Assembly (NCBI RefSeq): GCF_003634615.1
Contig: NZ_RBKX01000001.1
Location: 2,480,001 to 2,544,000, forward strand
DNA: 64,000 bases
Source: Flavobacterium sp. 102
Lineage (GTDB): Bacteria > Bacteroidota > Bacteroidia > Flavobacteriales > Flavobacteriaceae
Direction of reading: 5' to 3'
In this document: piece after piece, positions 9,466 through 18,004 of the stretch
Numbering within the stretch: position 1 is the stretch's first letter
Layout of the letters: the number at the start of each line of letters is the position of its first letter
Translations under genes and position numbers: made by a program
The notes under the pieces: model-generated
What the model saw: the letters and a program-made list of their open reading frames with translations, nothing else
Told to the model about the DNA's origin: nothing
Databases searched by the model: none

Positions 9466-10026
9466 TTATTTTTTAAAGTTTCGTTTTAATAAAGAATAGA
9501 TAACAGTGTCCCAAAATTTTCCTTCCCACAACTCATTTTCGAGAATATGAGCTTCTTTGACAAAGCCGTTTTTTTGCAAAACTCTTTCCGATGCCGTGTT
9601 TCCGGGATCAATTACCGCTTCAATAGAATGCAGGTTCATTTGTTCAAAACCATATTCTACAACGGCTTTTATCGCTTCGGTGATATAACCTTTGCCATTG
9701 TATTCTGGTAATGACATATAACCAATTTCTGCCCGATGATTTTCGGGTTGGATTCGGTAATGGCCTATGATACCAATAATTTTGTTGCTTCCTTTGATAG
9801 TGATTCCCCAATTGATACCGGTATTGTTTTCGATTTTTTTTTCAATCATAGCAATATGTACCAGCGCCTCTTCTTTGGTTTTGGCCAAAGGTCTCGGAAT
9901 GTATTTCATGGTTTCAGGATTGCCGCGAAGGGCTAAAACTTCCTCAACATCATTTTGGTCAATTCGGCGCAAGAGTAATCGTTCGGTTTCAATATTTTGA
10001 AAGGGATGAAAATTAATGGTAAGCAT
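9466..10026 (-). CDS. GNAT family N-acetyltransferase (RimJ/RimL type)
   Basis: The 186-residue protein belongs to the GNAT superfamily, which uses acetyl-CoA to acetylate amines. It starts with the RimJ/RimL-like IETERLLLRRIDQNDVEEV. The acetyl-CoA-binding region reads GYMSLPEYNGKGYITEAIKA and ends with SERVLQKNGFVKEA. The substrate may be a ribosomal-protein N-terminus, but this cannot be decided from sequence. It lies 18 bases after the epimerase gene and 9 bases before the ABC gene, in one minus-strand group. Confidence 0.88.
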   Translation of the reverse strand: MLTINFHPFQNIETERLLLRRIDQNDVEEVLALRGNPETMKYIPRPLAKTKEEALVHIAMIEKKIENNTGINWGITIKGSNKIIGIIGHYRIQPENHRAEIGYMSLPEYNGKGYITEAIKAVVEYGFEQMNLHSIEAVIDPGNTASERVLQKNGFVKEAHILENELWEGKFWDTVIYSLLKRNFKK

Positions 10027-10044
10027 AAATTCGTTTTTGTAAAT

Positions 10045-10899
10045 TTATACAATTTCTACACTAAAAGTATACGCTGTGTCAGAATTACTTTCCAATAATT
10101 TTACGCCTTCTTTTTCGAGTATGTTTCCATTAGCGTTTATAGTATCAGCATAGCCTAACCAAGGTTCGAGACAGATAAATGGCGCGTTTAATTTGGTCCA
10201 AATGCCGAGATTAGGAAAATTATCGAACTTGAAATTTAAAATAGGATTGTTGTTTTCAAGAATTTGAATTTGTTTGGATTGTAATGATTTAAATACCAAA
10301 GCATCTTTTTCGAACAAAGAATAGGTGAGTGGCAATTGTTCATTTTTCAATTGAATACATTGCGTTTTATCCGAAAGTAAATCATTTTCCAATCCATAAC
10401 TAATCAACTTTTCACCTGATTCAAATTGTAGAGTATAGTTTTCGAATTTACCCTTTAAAGCAAAAGCCGGATGACCGCCGATAGAAAAAGGCATCGTTTC
10501 TGAACTGTTGTTGATTACTTTATAAGTAACAATTAACTCTGTTTTTTTTAAGGTATAAATGAGTTGTAACTCAAATTGGAATGGATAAATGTTAAAAGTT
10601 TCAAGAGTGTTTTGTAAAGAAAAAACTACTTTGTTTTTTTCTTGCGAGACAATATTAAAATCAAAATCTCTGGCAAATCCATGTCGAGATAGGAAGTAAA
10701 TCTTGTCTTTATATTGGTAAGAATTATTTTTTAAAGTACCAACAATCGGGAATAGTACAGGTGAGTGTTTGCCCCAAAAATAAGGGTCTCCTTCCCAAAT
10801 GTATTCTTTTTTTGTTTTAAGGGATTGTAACGAAATAAGTTCAGCGCCTTTATGGTTTATAGTTGCAGACAGTATTGAATTTGAGAGAGTTGTAGTCAA
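10045..10899 (-). CDS. aldose 1-epimerase family protein
   Basis: The 284-residue protein resembles aldose 1-epimerase and glucose-6-phosphate 1-epimerase relatives, which interconvert anomers of sugars. Landmarks are KKEYIWEGDPYFWGKHSPVLFPIVG, FLSRHGFARD with the substrate-binding His, FSIGGHPAF with the second His, and CLEPWLGYAD near the end. The start is a TTG (MTTTLSNS); no ATG lies near. A -7 box 37 bases upstream fits a short leader. It heads the minus-strand group with GNAT, ABC and the membrane protein. Confidence 0.87.
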   Translation of the reverse strand: MTTTLSNSILSATINHKGAELISLQSLKTKKEYIWEGDPYFWGKHSPVLFPIVGTLKNNSYQYKDKIYFLSRHGFARDFDFNIVSQEKNKVVFSLQNTLETFNIYPFQFELQLIYTLKKTELIVTYKVINNSSETMPFSIGGHPAFALKGKFENYTLQFESGEKLISYGLENDLLSDKTQCIQLKNEQLPLTYSLFEKDALVFKSLQSKQIQILENNNPILNFKFDNFPNLGIWTKLNAPFICLEPWLGYADTINANGNILEKEGVKLLESNSDTAYTFSVEIV

Positions 10900-10935
10900 A
10901 ATTAATTAAGCTTTTTTTTGTAAATGTTTGGTTAG

Positions 10936-10943
10936 CAAATATA
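10936..10943 (-). promoter_or_regulatory. -7 box TATATTTG for the epimerase group
   Basis: The minus strand reads TATATTTG, an exact consensus match, giving a leader of about 30 bases to the TTG start at 10899. Confidence 0.5.
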
Positions 10944-10997
10944 TTTTATTAATTTTATTCTGCCCATAAATCTATTTACAAACTTAATCTTAGCATT

Positions 10998-11279
10998 ATG
11001 AAACCCAACTTTGAATCTATCGAGAAGGAGACTATTCAGCTTCTTTCCTTTCCTCAATCCGACGTACTTGATAACAGTGAAGAAATCCAACAAAGACATT
11101 TAGATTTGCATAGAGCTTTGGCTTTAGGCAATTTGGAACATTCGAAAATCAGAATTTATTTTGAGGACAATCAATCTAAAAAAGTGGTAGAAACTACTGT
11201 TTGGGCTGTTACAGACCAAAGAGTTATTTTAAAACAAGGCCATTCAATACCGATTAATAGGATTTACAAATCTGCTTAA
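10998..11279 (+). CDS. conserved hypothetical protein, 93 residues
   Basis: This small soluble protein has no signal peptide or TM segment. The N-terminal half is helical (EEIQQRHLDLHRALALGNLEH) and the C-terminal half is beta-rich (KIRIYFEDNQSKKVVETTVW, then VTDQRVILKQG). The coding pattern is good, and the gene has its own leader and a terminator. I do not recognise the family; it looks like a small cytosolic protein restricted to Flavobacteria-like genomes. Confidence 0.75.
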   Translation: MKPNFESIEKETIQLLSFPQSDVLDNSEEIQQRHLDLHRALALGNLEHSKIRIYFEDNQSKKVVETTVWAVTDQRVILKQGHSIPINRIYKSA

Positions 11280-11305
11280 TACTTTTTCATTTTTATAGAA
11301 AATAT

Positions 11306-11327
11306 AAACCATTCTTCGGAGTGGTTT
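11306..11327 (+). terminator. terminator with a C(UUCG)G tetraloop
   Basis: AAACCATTC / GAGTGGTTT pair (one T-G wobble) around a TTCG loop closed by C-G, followed by a T-run. UUCG loops are exceptionally stable. Confidence 0.85.
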
Positions 11328-11599
11328 TTTTATTTACAAAAGAGAAACTAAAAATATCGACGAAATGCATAATAGTAAGAAAATATCTTATTAAATTTAT
11401 ATAATAGTGTATTTCAACGATTTTATTTGTATTTTAATCGGTGTTTTTGCTAATATTGTTCAAGAAAATAAAACAATACGTTCTTAAAAAACAAAATCTA
11501 TAAAGTGTTTGCCCCACATCTACTTTATTAAAACCTGTCAAAATTAATCGAATAAAGTGTTTGCCCCACATCTACTTTATTAAAACTTAACCTACTACT
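11328..11599. other. AT-rich intergenic stretch
   Basis: This gap before the CAP lipoprotein gene holds no ORF of useful length. It is AT-rich up to about 11495, then contains the two 35-bp direct repeats described separately. I see no consensus -7 box. Confidence 0.6.
11500..11586 (+). repeat. two identical 35-bp direct repeats
   Basis: Bases 11500-11534 and 11552-11586 are identical and start 52 bases apart. Each contains GTGTTTGCCCCACATC followed by TACTTTATTAAAAC. The second copy ends 13 bases before the CAP lipoprotein ATG. This may be a duplicated leader or promoter segment. Confidence 0.85.
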
Positions 11600-12094
11600 A
11601 TGAAAGCAAAAATGTTTAGAGCATTGTTGCCGCTAGCAATCGTGTTCACTATGGTGTCTTGTTCTTCTGACTCAGAAGGAACAACAGAAGACAAACAAGT
11701 TGTAACTACCTACAATTACAACGAGAATGAGTTAAAATTAGTTACGCTAATTAACGACTACCGTGAGAGCCTTGGATTAAACACCCTTCAAGTAATCAAT
11801 CACATCTCTTACAAATCAGAAGAGCACAATTATTACATGATTGAAAAAAATGTGTTTAATCACGATTATTTTCAGCAACGATCAGACAACTTAATCAGAG
11901 TATTAGGAGCAGAAAGAGTAGGCGAGAATATTGCCTATAATTATCAAACTCCGGAAAGTGCATTTGCGGCTTGGTTAAACAGTCCGGCACACAAAGCTAA
12001 CATAGAAGGTGACTACACGCACTTTGGAATTTCAGTTACAACAAATCCGGATACCGGAAGAAAATATTACACTAATATGTTAATAAAAAAATAG
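11600..12094 (+). CDS. CAP-domain (SCP/PR-1-like) lipoprotein
   Basis: The 164-residue protein has a lipoprotein signal (IVFTMVSC, lipidated Cys at about 21) and should be anchored in the outer envelope. The rest is one CAP domain: LVTLINDYRESLGLNTL, HNYYMIEKNVFNHDYF with a cleft His, RVGENIAYNY, and a C-terminal HKANIEGDYTHFGISV. Bacterial CAP lipoproteins are widespread and mostly uncharacterised. The two direct repeats lie just upstream and a strong terminator follows. Confidence 0.88.
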   Translation: MKAKMFRALLPLAIVFTMVSCSSDSEGTTEDKQVVTTYNYNENELKLVTLINDYRESLGLNTLQVINHISYKSEEHNYYMIEKNVFNHDYFQQRSDNLIRVLGAERVGENIAYNYQTPESAFAAWLNSPAHKANIEGDYTHFGISVTTNPDTGRKYYTNMLIKK

Positions 12095-12129
12095 TTTGAT
12101 TATTGTTTTGTTTGATTTTGACAGATCGA

Positions 12130-12154
12130 AAAACCCGGCTCTAAACCGGGTTTT
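12130..12154. terminator. bidirectional terminator between CAP gene and fumC
   Basis: A 9-bp stem AAAACCCGG / CCGGGTTTT with a 7-base loop is flanked by A- and T-runs between convergent genes. Confidence 0.85.
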
Positions 12155-12177
12155 ATTATTTTGAATACATTCTATTT

Positions 12178-13575
12178 CTACTTTAAACTTCCTACCATGT
12201 CTTCGGGTTTTACCCAAGCATCGAAGTCTTCAGGAGAAACATAACCCAATCTAACCGCTTCTTCTTTTAAAGTTGTACCGTTTTTATGAGCGGTTTGCGC
12301 AATTTCGGCTGCTTTGTAATAACCGATTTTGGTATTTAAAGCGGTAACCAACATCAATGAATTGTCTACCAACTCTTTAATACGTTTGTGGTTTGGCTCA
12401 ATACCTTGTGCACAATGTTCGTCAAAAGAAACACAAGCATCACCAATCAAACGAGCTGACTGCAAAAAGTTGGCTGCCATTACCGGTTTGAAAACATTCA
12501 ATTCATAATGACCTTGCATTCCGCCAACAGCAATCGCTACGTCGTTACCCATAACTTGAGCACAAACCATTGTCAAAGCTTCGCACTGTGTTGGATTTAC
12601 TTTTCCAGGCATGATAGATGAACCCGGTTCGTTTTCAGGAATTAGGATTTCGCCAATTCCCGAGCGCGGACCTGAAGCCAACATTCTGATATCGTTTGCA
12701 ATTTTATTTAAGGAAACGGCCAATTGTTTTAAAGCACCATGCGCTTCAACAATTGCGTCGTGAGAAGCTAAAGCTTCAAATTTATTCGGAGCTGTTACAA
12801 AAGGATGACCGGTGAATTGGGCAATATATTCGGCTACTTTTACATCGTAACCCGCTGGTGTGTTTAATCCGGTTCCTACGGCAGTTCCGCCTAAAGCTAC
12901 TTCAGACAAATGGGACAAAGTATTTTTTAAAGCTTTTAAACCGTAGTTCAATTGCGCAACATAACCAGAAAGTTCTTGTCCTAAGGTAAGTGGCGTGGCA
13001 TCCATCAAGTGTGTTCTTCCGATTTTCACCACATTCATATATTCTTTTGATTTGGCTTCTAAAGTATTGCGCAGTTTTTCAACTCCCGGAATTGTTACTT
13101 CAACCGCTGCTTTGTAACAGGCAATATGCATTCCGGTTGGAAAGGTATCGTTAGAAGATTGTGATTTGTTGACATCATCATTGGCTTTTACCAGTTGTTC
13201 GCCTTCACCGATTTTGAATCCGGCTAAGACTTGAGCGCGATTGGCAATCACTTCGTTTACGTTCATGTTGCTTTGCGTTCCTGAACCGGTTTGCCAAATC
13301 ACCAATGGAAATTCATCCGTTAATTTTCCGGCAAGTATTTCGTCACAAACGGCTGCAATCGCATCGCGTTTTTCGGTTGAAAGCGCACCTAAGTCACAAT
13401 TGGCGTAAGCGGCCGCTTTTTTCAAGTACGCAAAACCTTCTACGATTTCTTTTGGCATAGAAGCTGATGGGCCAATTTTAAAGTTATTTCTTGAACGTTC
13501 GGTTTGTGCGCCCCAATATTTATCGGCAGGCACTTTAACTTCGCCCATGGTGTCTTTCTCAATTCTGTATTCCAT
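12178..13575 (-). CDS. fumC: fumarate hydratase, class II
   Basis: FumC interconverts fumarate and malate in the TCA cycle. The 465-residue protein is the usual length of this iron-free tetramer. It shows [12 protein letters not shown] near the N-terminus, [50 protein letters not shown] and the superfamily signature [15 protein letters not shown] with the catalytic-loop Ser. The C-terminus ends MVGSLK. No clear promoter box was found in the upstream segment, which holds copy A of the dispersed palindromic repeat. Confidence 0.96.
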   Translation of the reverse strand: MEYRIEKDTMGEVKVPADKYWGAQTERSRNNFKIGPSASMPKEIVEGFAYLKKAAAYANCDLGALSTEKRDAIAAVCDEILAGKLTDEFPLVIWQTGSGTQSNMNVNEVIANRAQVLAGFKIGEGEQLVKANDDVNKSQSSNDTFPTGMHIACYKAAVEVTIPGVEKLRNTLEAKSKEYMNVVKIGRTHLMDATPLTLGQELSGYVAQLNYGLKALKNTLSHLSEVALGGTAVGTGLNTPAGYDVKVAEYIAQFTGHPFVTAPNKFEALASHDAIVEAHGALKQLAVSLNKIANDIRMLASGPRSGIGEILIPENEPGSSIMPGKVNPTQCEALTMVCAQVMGNDVAIAVGGMQGHYELNVFKPVMAANFLQSARLIGDACVSFDEHCAQGIEPNHKRIKELVDNSLMLVTALNTKIGYYKAAEIAQTAHKNGTTLKEEAVRLGYVSPEDFDAWVKPEDMVGSLK

Positions 13576-13620
13576 TGTGTTTATTGTTTGTTGTTAATGT
13601 GTATTGTTTATGCTTTATTT

Positions 13621-13742
13621 TAGCCCCGATTGAAGTGGAAATCCTCTTTATTGCTTTGAAGAAAAGCCCTTTCCCGAAACTTCGGGGCGCTCAGGGTGAC
13701 AAAGCAATAAAAAGATTGCAACGGAAAGCGGGAAACAGCTCC
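13621..13742 (+). repeat. dispersed palindromic repeat, copy A
   Basis: The copy starts TAGCCCCGAT and ends GCGGGAAACAGCTCC. A perfect 12-bp stem pairs 13647-13658 with 13700-13711 (TTTATTGCTTTG / CAAAGCAATAAA). An inner GCCCT / AGGGT stem and an outer CCCG / CGGG pairing also fit. Copies B (34184) and C (41899) share the ends. Confidence 0.75.
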
Positions 13743-13799
13743 TAAAAAAGCCTTGCAAAATTAGTGATAAAAACTATTTAATAAAAATTGATTTTGTTT

Positions 13800-13831
13800 T
13801 TTGGTAAGCTTAAATATTCCGCTTACATTTG
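13800..13831 (+). promoter_or_regulatory. promoter of the 57-residue membrane protein
   Basis: TTTG at 13800-13803 and TACATTTG at 13824-13831, 20 bases apart, form a textbook Bacteroidota promoter 28 bases before the ATG. Confidence 0.65.
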
Positions 13832-13859
13832 CGTATAATTCAAAAAAATTCCGGAAAAC

Positions 13860-14033
13860 ATGTTTGAATTTCAACAGTATTTAGGGTTCTTAGCTTTCTT
13901 AACTATTTTAACGATTGGTTTTTGGTTGATGATATTTTTAATCACTTTCATTGTTCCTTATTGGATTTTTGGTGGTGTTAAAGAATTATTGGCTGAAAGA
14001 AAAGCACAAAAAGAAGCCGAACAAACAGCCTAG
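13860..14033 (+). CDS. small single-pass membrane protein, 57 residues
   Basis: The frame ATG...TAG encodes 57 residues starting MFEFQQYLGFLAF. Residues about 8-37 are strongly hydrophobic (one TM helix ending PYWIFGG), followed by a charged tail KELLAERKAQKEAEQTA. A consensus promoter and a strong terminator frame it, so it is an independent gene rather than a chance ORF. I do not recognise the function. Small membrane proteins of this shape often modulate larger complexes, but nothing here names a partner. Confidence 0.7.
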   Translation: MFEFQQYLGFLAFLTILTIGFWLMIFLITFIVPYWIFGGVKELLAERKAQKEAEQTA

Positions 14034-14051
14034 TTTAAACTAGATGTTCAT

Positions 14052-14080
14052 AAAAAAGCCCCGAAATTCGGGGCTTTTTT
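14052..14080. terminator. bidirectional terminator
   Basis: A perfect 13-bp stem AAAAAAGCCCCGA / TCGGGGCTTTTTT with a 3-base loop lies between the small protein gene and the convergent TonB receptor. Confidence 0.9.
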
Positions 14081-14083
14081 AAT

Positions 14084-16543
14084 TTATGATCCTGGGAAAT
14101 CTCCGCCATCATCTTGTTGACCATTACGCGGTTTTCTTTCTTTTTCGTTTTTAGGTACGTTGAAACGGTAAGTAAAAGAGAAGTTGATTTGTCTCACTCT
14201 CCATTGCATTTCGCTATAAGAGTCTACTTCGCCCGGAAGATAGGTTTCTGAAATTCTCTTTCTGGAATTGAAAACATCATTTACATTTAGAGAAAGAGTT
14301 CCTTTGTCTTTTAGAATGTCTTTACTGAAACCTAGGTTCATGCTAAAAACGCCTAAGCTTTTTCCTTGTGCTTGTTTTTGAGCGCCATTATAAGTAGCGT
14401 TGGTTTGCCAATCTATTTTATAAGGTAATGTTATTTTTGAGGTTACTCTCGTAAACCATGAAGTTGCACTAAAATCAAAATTTTGCACAACAAGGTTATC
14501 ATTTAAATCGGTATAAGAGTAATCACCATCGGTTTCGTTGTAGAAGAAGTTGAAATTACTGTTCAATTTCCACCATTTGTACGGTGAATAATTTAAGGTA
14601 AATTCAAAACCAACTCTATATTGTGTAGCCAAATTGATAGGCGAAGTAATAATTACCGGAATATCGTTTTGCAATTCTCCGTTTGGTCTTCTCACAAATT
14701 GGAATGAATCAGATGTTTTGTTACCGTAAAGTGACGTGTTGAACGTTAATTTGTTCCAACGTTTGATATACCCTAAATCGACAGCATCAGTGAAGGCCGG
14801 ATTTAAATCGGGATTTCCTTGAAAAATATTAACGTTACTTGATAAGTTGTTAAATGGATTAAGGAATCGTCCTCTTGGTCTTTGAATTCTTCGACTGTAG
14901 CTTATGGAAGCACTTGTTTGATCTCCGATTTCGTAAGTAAAGAAAGCACTCGGGAAAAAGTTATCGTATTTTTTGTTGTTGAAATCATCGGTTGCCAATT
15001 GGTTTACATCAATATTAGAATCTTCCCAACGTGCGCCAAAAAGGAAAGAGAACTTCTTCACTTTAAAGCCATAACTGGTGTACAACGCATTCACATATTC
15101 CTTGTATTCTAAAGTATTGGTAAATTGAGGCGAAGGAACTCCGTCATTGATTACGCTGAAATCGGAAATGTTTTTAGAAAAATCACCTTTGTAACCGAAT
15201 TCAAATTGGCTTCCTTTTCCAATAGGATAAACGTAATCTGCTTGAAATAAGTTTCTGCTTTGCTTTTGATTATTGGTAGTTTCGTCTAAACCAACAATAC
15301 TGGTATTGGTAGCCGTATCCGAAATTAGAGCCAAATTTTTGTCTGTATTAGAAGAGAAGGAACCATCAATGGTTAATTTGTGACCTTCTTTTTTAAAGTT
15401 TTTAGTGAAGTTGGTCGAAAATTCCACATTCTTACTTTTACTGTCTTCGTAGTTGATACGATTTCGGGTATAATCATATACGCGATTGGCATCGTAATAG
15501 TCTTGCAAGACATTGTCAACATTATCGCCGAGACTTCTTCTGTAATTAATAATATTCGTCCATGTCAATGATTTAGTTAAGAACCAATCAAAACCAAAAT
15601 TGCCATTGTAAGATTCATTCAAACGATCATTTTCACGGGTTTCATACAAATAGTTTCTGGTCGTATTGTCGTCGTTTAAATATCGGGAATTGGTTAACGC
15701 ATTTCCCGGATTGTTTCTAAGACTATAGCCTTGAGTGGTGAATAGATTGAAATTTTCCTCTTTATAGTTTAGTGTTCCGCTCAAACTATTGTTTTTTGGA
15801 TCTCCAATTCCGCCAATGAATGTTCCGTTAATACCTTGGTTTTTTCCTTTTTTTAGTATAATATTCAATAATCCGCCGCCGCCTTCTGCATCATAACGTG
15901 CTGATGGATTCGTGATTACTTCTACTTTCTCAATCGCATCTGCCGGAATTAATCGCAAAGCTTCAGTAATATTGATTGCATTCGATGGTCTGCCGTCAAT
16001 TAAGATTCTAACGTTTTCATTTCCTCTTAAACTCACATTTCCTTCAACGTCAACAGAAACAGAAGGAATATTGTCTAAAACGTCACTAACCGTACCGCCT
16101 TTAACCATTAAGTCGTTTCCGACGTTGTACACTTTTTTGTCAAGCTTGATTTCAACAGTCGTTTTTTCGGCTCTAACAACCACTTCGTTTAGTTGTGTGG
16201 CATCTTCTTCTAAACCAATTGTTCCTAAATTGGTATTTTCAGTCAATTGCTTTGCCTTAATTTCGGTAGGTTTAAATGAAATAAACTCGATGATGATATC
16301 AAATTCTCCGGTAGCGGCATCAACAGCAAAATTTCCTTTGTTGTCTGTTATTCCACCGAAAATTTGTTTTGGGTTTTTGGTATTTTTTAAAGTAATGGTT
16401 GCATATTCTAAAGGCAATTTGCTTGTCTTTTCGATAACATTACCGGTAATAATAATTTTAGCTCGTGGTGGATTTTGTTGTGCCAACGCTAAAAATGAGC
16501 AGCAAAATAAAAGTAGGGTTGAGATAATTTTAATTTTTTTCAT
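14084..16543 (-). CDS. TonB-dependent receptor, outer-membrane beta-barrel family
   Basis: The 819-residue protein has a signal peptide (FCCSFLALAQQN) and then a carboxypeptidase-regulatory-like domain (about 30-115, IIITGNVIEKTSKLPLEYAT). A plug domain follows (about 125-235; LDNIPSVSVDVEGNVSLRGN, VLIDGRPS). The rest is a large beta-barrel with the ARYDAEGGGGLLNIILKKG junction. It ends before a short hydrophilic tail (EKERKPRNGQQ) rather than with a terminal Phe. It belongs to the OMP_b-brl_3-like group, not the SusC group. The transported ligand is unknown. It has its own promoter. Confidence 0.88.
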   Translation of the reverse strand: MKKIKIISTLLLFCCSFLALAQQNPPRAKIIITGNVIEKTSKLPLEYATITLKNTKNPKQIFGGITDNKGNFAVDAATGEFDIIIEFISFKPTEIKAKQLTENTNLGTIGLEEDATQLNEVVVRAEKTTVEIKLDKKVYNVGNDLMVKGGTVSDVLDNIPSVSVDVEGNVSLRGNENVRILIDGRPSNAINITEALRLIPADAIEKVEVITNPSARYDAEGGGGLLNIILKKGKNQGINGTFIGGIGDPKNNSLSGTLNYKEENFNLFTTQGYSLRNNPGNALTNSRYLNDDNTTRNYLYETRENDRLNESYNGNFGFDWFLTKSLTWTNIINYRRSLGDNVDNVLQDYYDANRVYDYTRNRINYEDSKSKNVEFSTNFTKNFKKEGHKLTIDGSFSSNTDKNLALISDTATNTSIVGLDETTNNQKQSRNLFQADYVYPIGKGSQFEFGYKGDFSKNISDFSVINDGVPSPQFTNTLEYKEYVNALYTSYGFKVKKFSFLFGARWEDSNIDVNQLATDDFNNKKYDNFFPSAFFTYEIGDQTSASISYSRRIQRPRGRFLNPFNNLSSNVNIFQGNPDLNPAFTDAVDLGYIKRWNKLTFNTSLYGNKTSDSFQFVRRPNGELQNDIPVIITSPINLATQYRVGFEFTLNYSPYKWWKLNSNFNFFYNETDGDYSYTDLNDNLVVQNFDFSATSWFTRVTSKITLPYKIDWQTNATYNGAQKQAQGKSLGVFSMNLGFSKDILKDKGTLSLNVNDVFNSRKRISETYLPGEVDSYSEMQWRVRQINFSFTYRFNVPKNEKERKPRNGQQDDGGDFPGS

Positions 16544-16573
16544 CTAAAATGTTTTGATTCTTGCTTAAGAGTG

Positions 16574-16601
16574 CAAAAGTACACTTTGGTTTAAGGGACA
16601 A
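16574..16601 (-). promoter_or_regulatory. promoter of the TonB-dependent receptor
   Basis: The minus strand reads TTG (16601-16599), a 17-base spacer, then TACTTTTG (16581-16574), about 30 bases before the ATG. Confidence 0.55.
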
Positions 16602-16635
16602 TTCACAAATGTTTGTTAAATGTATACAGCCAACT

Positions 16636-16977
16636 TTAGAGGAATTTTTCCACTTTTTCGAGTTCTCTGCCAATGATAGCAACGTTCCCTTTAATGATAA
16701 TTGGTCGTTCTATTAAAATTGGGTATTGGGCTAATGCTTTGATAACTTCGCTGTCAGATAATGTTTTGCCTTTAAAATGTTCAATCCAAATGATTTCTTT
16801 CTGACGCACCAGTTCTATGGGTTTGATATTTAGCTTCTTAATTACAATTTTTAATTCTTCTTCGGAAAGTGGATTTTGAATGTAGTTTCTAATTTCATAT
16901 TCTGCTTTAGAATTATCCAGAAAAGCCAAGCAATTTCTCGATTTTCCACATCTTGGATTGTGAAGTATTTGTAACAT
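16636..16977 (-). CDS. ArsC/Spx family thioredoxin-fold protein
   Basis: The 113-residue protein belongs to the glutaredoxin-like ArsC family. It has the N-terminal active-site motif HNPRCGKSRN with Cys10, then NYIQNPLSEEEL, and the C-terminal PILIERPIII segment with the family Arg. Members reduce arsenate or act as Spx/YffB-like regulators. The conserved CGKSR and RPI elements favour an arsenate-reductase-like activity, but no ars genes are nearby. It is transcribed away from the CPBP gene. Confidence 0.85.
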   Translation of the reverse strand: MLQILHNPRCGKSRNCLAFLDNSKAEYEIRNYIQNPLSEEELKIVIKKLNIKPIELVRQKEIIWIEHFKGKTLSDSEVIKALAQYPILIERPIIIKGNVAIIGRELEKVEKFL

Positions 16978-17047
16978 CTTTTTTTTTACAAAGTAATAGA
17001 TATTAATAGAAAAAAGTTAATTTAGGCGAAACAAAAATTTTAAGTCT

Positions 17048-18004
17048 ATGTTTTTAGAAAACGGATTTTTACCTGAAAATAAATTTTGGAAATACATAAT
17101 AGGATCAGTAATCATTATCTTGGCTTCAACTATTGGGCAAATTCCTTTTGCTATAGCAGTTGCAGTCAAGGCCTTTTCTTCCGGGGAAAGTTTTCCTATA
17201 ACCAACGAAGCAGTAATGGGTTATTTAGAACCTAATACTACTTTGTTTTTATTGCTGTTTTCCTTTGTTTTCGGATTTGGCGCTCTCATTTTGGTAGTTA
17301 AATATATTCACAAACAAACCCTTTTATCCGTTACGACTTCGAGGTCTAAAATAGATTGGAGTAGAATCTTTTTTTCATTCTTTTTGTGGGCAATTTTTAC
17401 TGTAGGTTCAACGGTTGCTATGTATTATGCAACACCTGAAAGTTTTGTATGGAATTTTAAACCGATTCCTTTTTTGATATTAGCCATCATTGGCATTGTA
17501 ATGATTCCCATTCAAACCAGTACTGAGGAATACGTTTTTCGCGGTTATTTGATGCAAGGTTTTGCGGTTTTGGCTAAGAACAGATGGTTTCCTCTGGTAT
17601 TGACTTCGGTGATTTTTGGTACAATGCATATCGCCAATCCGGAAGTGGAGAAAATGGGTTATATAGTTTTAGTTTATTACATCGGAACCGGTTTTTTCCT
17701 TGGTATTATTACTTTAATGGATGAAGGAATGGAATTGGCTCTTGGTTTTCATGCCGCTAATAATTTGGTTACGGCCTTATTATTAACGTCAGATTGGTCC
17801 GTTTTTCAAACCAATTCAATTTTTAAAGACATTTCTACACCATCAGTAGGATTTGAAGTTTTGGCACCTGTCATAATTATTTTTCCAATACTATTATTTA
17901 TCTTTAGTAAAAAATACCAATGGACCAATTGGAAGGAAAAACTAACCGGAAATATTGTAATTAAAAGCGAAGAACCAATACAAAATAGTGAAAGTCATGA
18001 ATAG
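17048..18004 (+). CDS. CPBP family intramembrane metalloprotease
   Basis: The 318-residue protein has about seven to eight hydrophobic segments and the CPBP (Rce1-like, ABI) signature. It shows EEYVFRG at about 159-165, then FGTMHIANPE with the second-motif His, and GFHAANNL with the third-motif His/Asn. Such proteins cleave or process membrane-bound substrates; the substrate is unknown. Its end overlaps the start of the MenE-like gene by eight bases (ATGAATAG), so the two are translationally coupled. Confidence 0.87.
   Translation: MFLENGFLPENKFWKYIIGSVIIILASTIGQIPFAIAVAVKAFSSGESFPITNEAVMGYLEPNTTLFLLLFSFVFGFGALILVVKYIHKQTLLSVTTSRSKIDWSRIFFSFFLWAIFTVGSTVAMYYATPESFVWNFKPIPFLILAIIGIVMIPIQTSTEEYVFRGYLMQGFAVLAKNRWFPLVLTSVIFGTMHIANPEVEKMGYIVLVYYIGTGFFLGIITLMDEGMELALGFHAANNLVTALLLTSDWSVFQTNSIFKDISTPSVGFEVLAPVIIIFPILLFIFSKKYQWTNWKEKLTGNIVIKSEEPIQNSESHE

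Noticed and set aside
11500..11586. CRISPR-like repeats
   Set aside because: Only two copies with a 17-base gap and no cas genes; too few for an array.
15912..16547. 211-residue plus-strand ORF opposite the TonB receptor
   Set aside because: It is antisense to a gene with clear domains, and its Ser/Thr/Val-rich composition is a mirror of the receptor codons.
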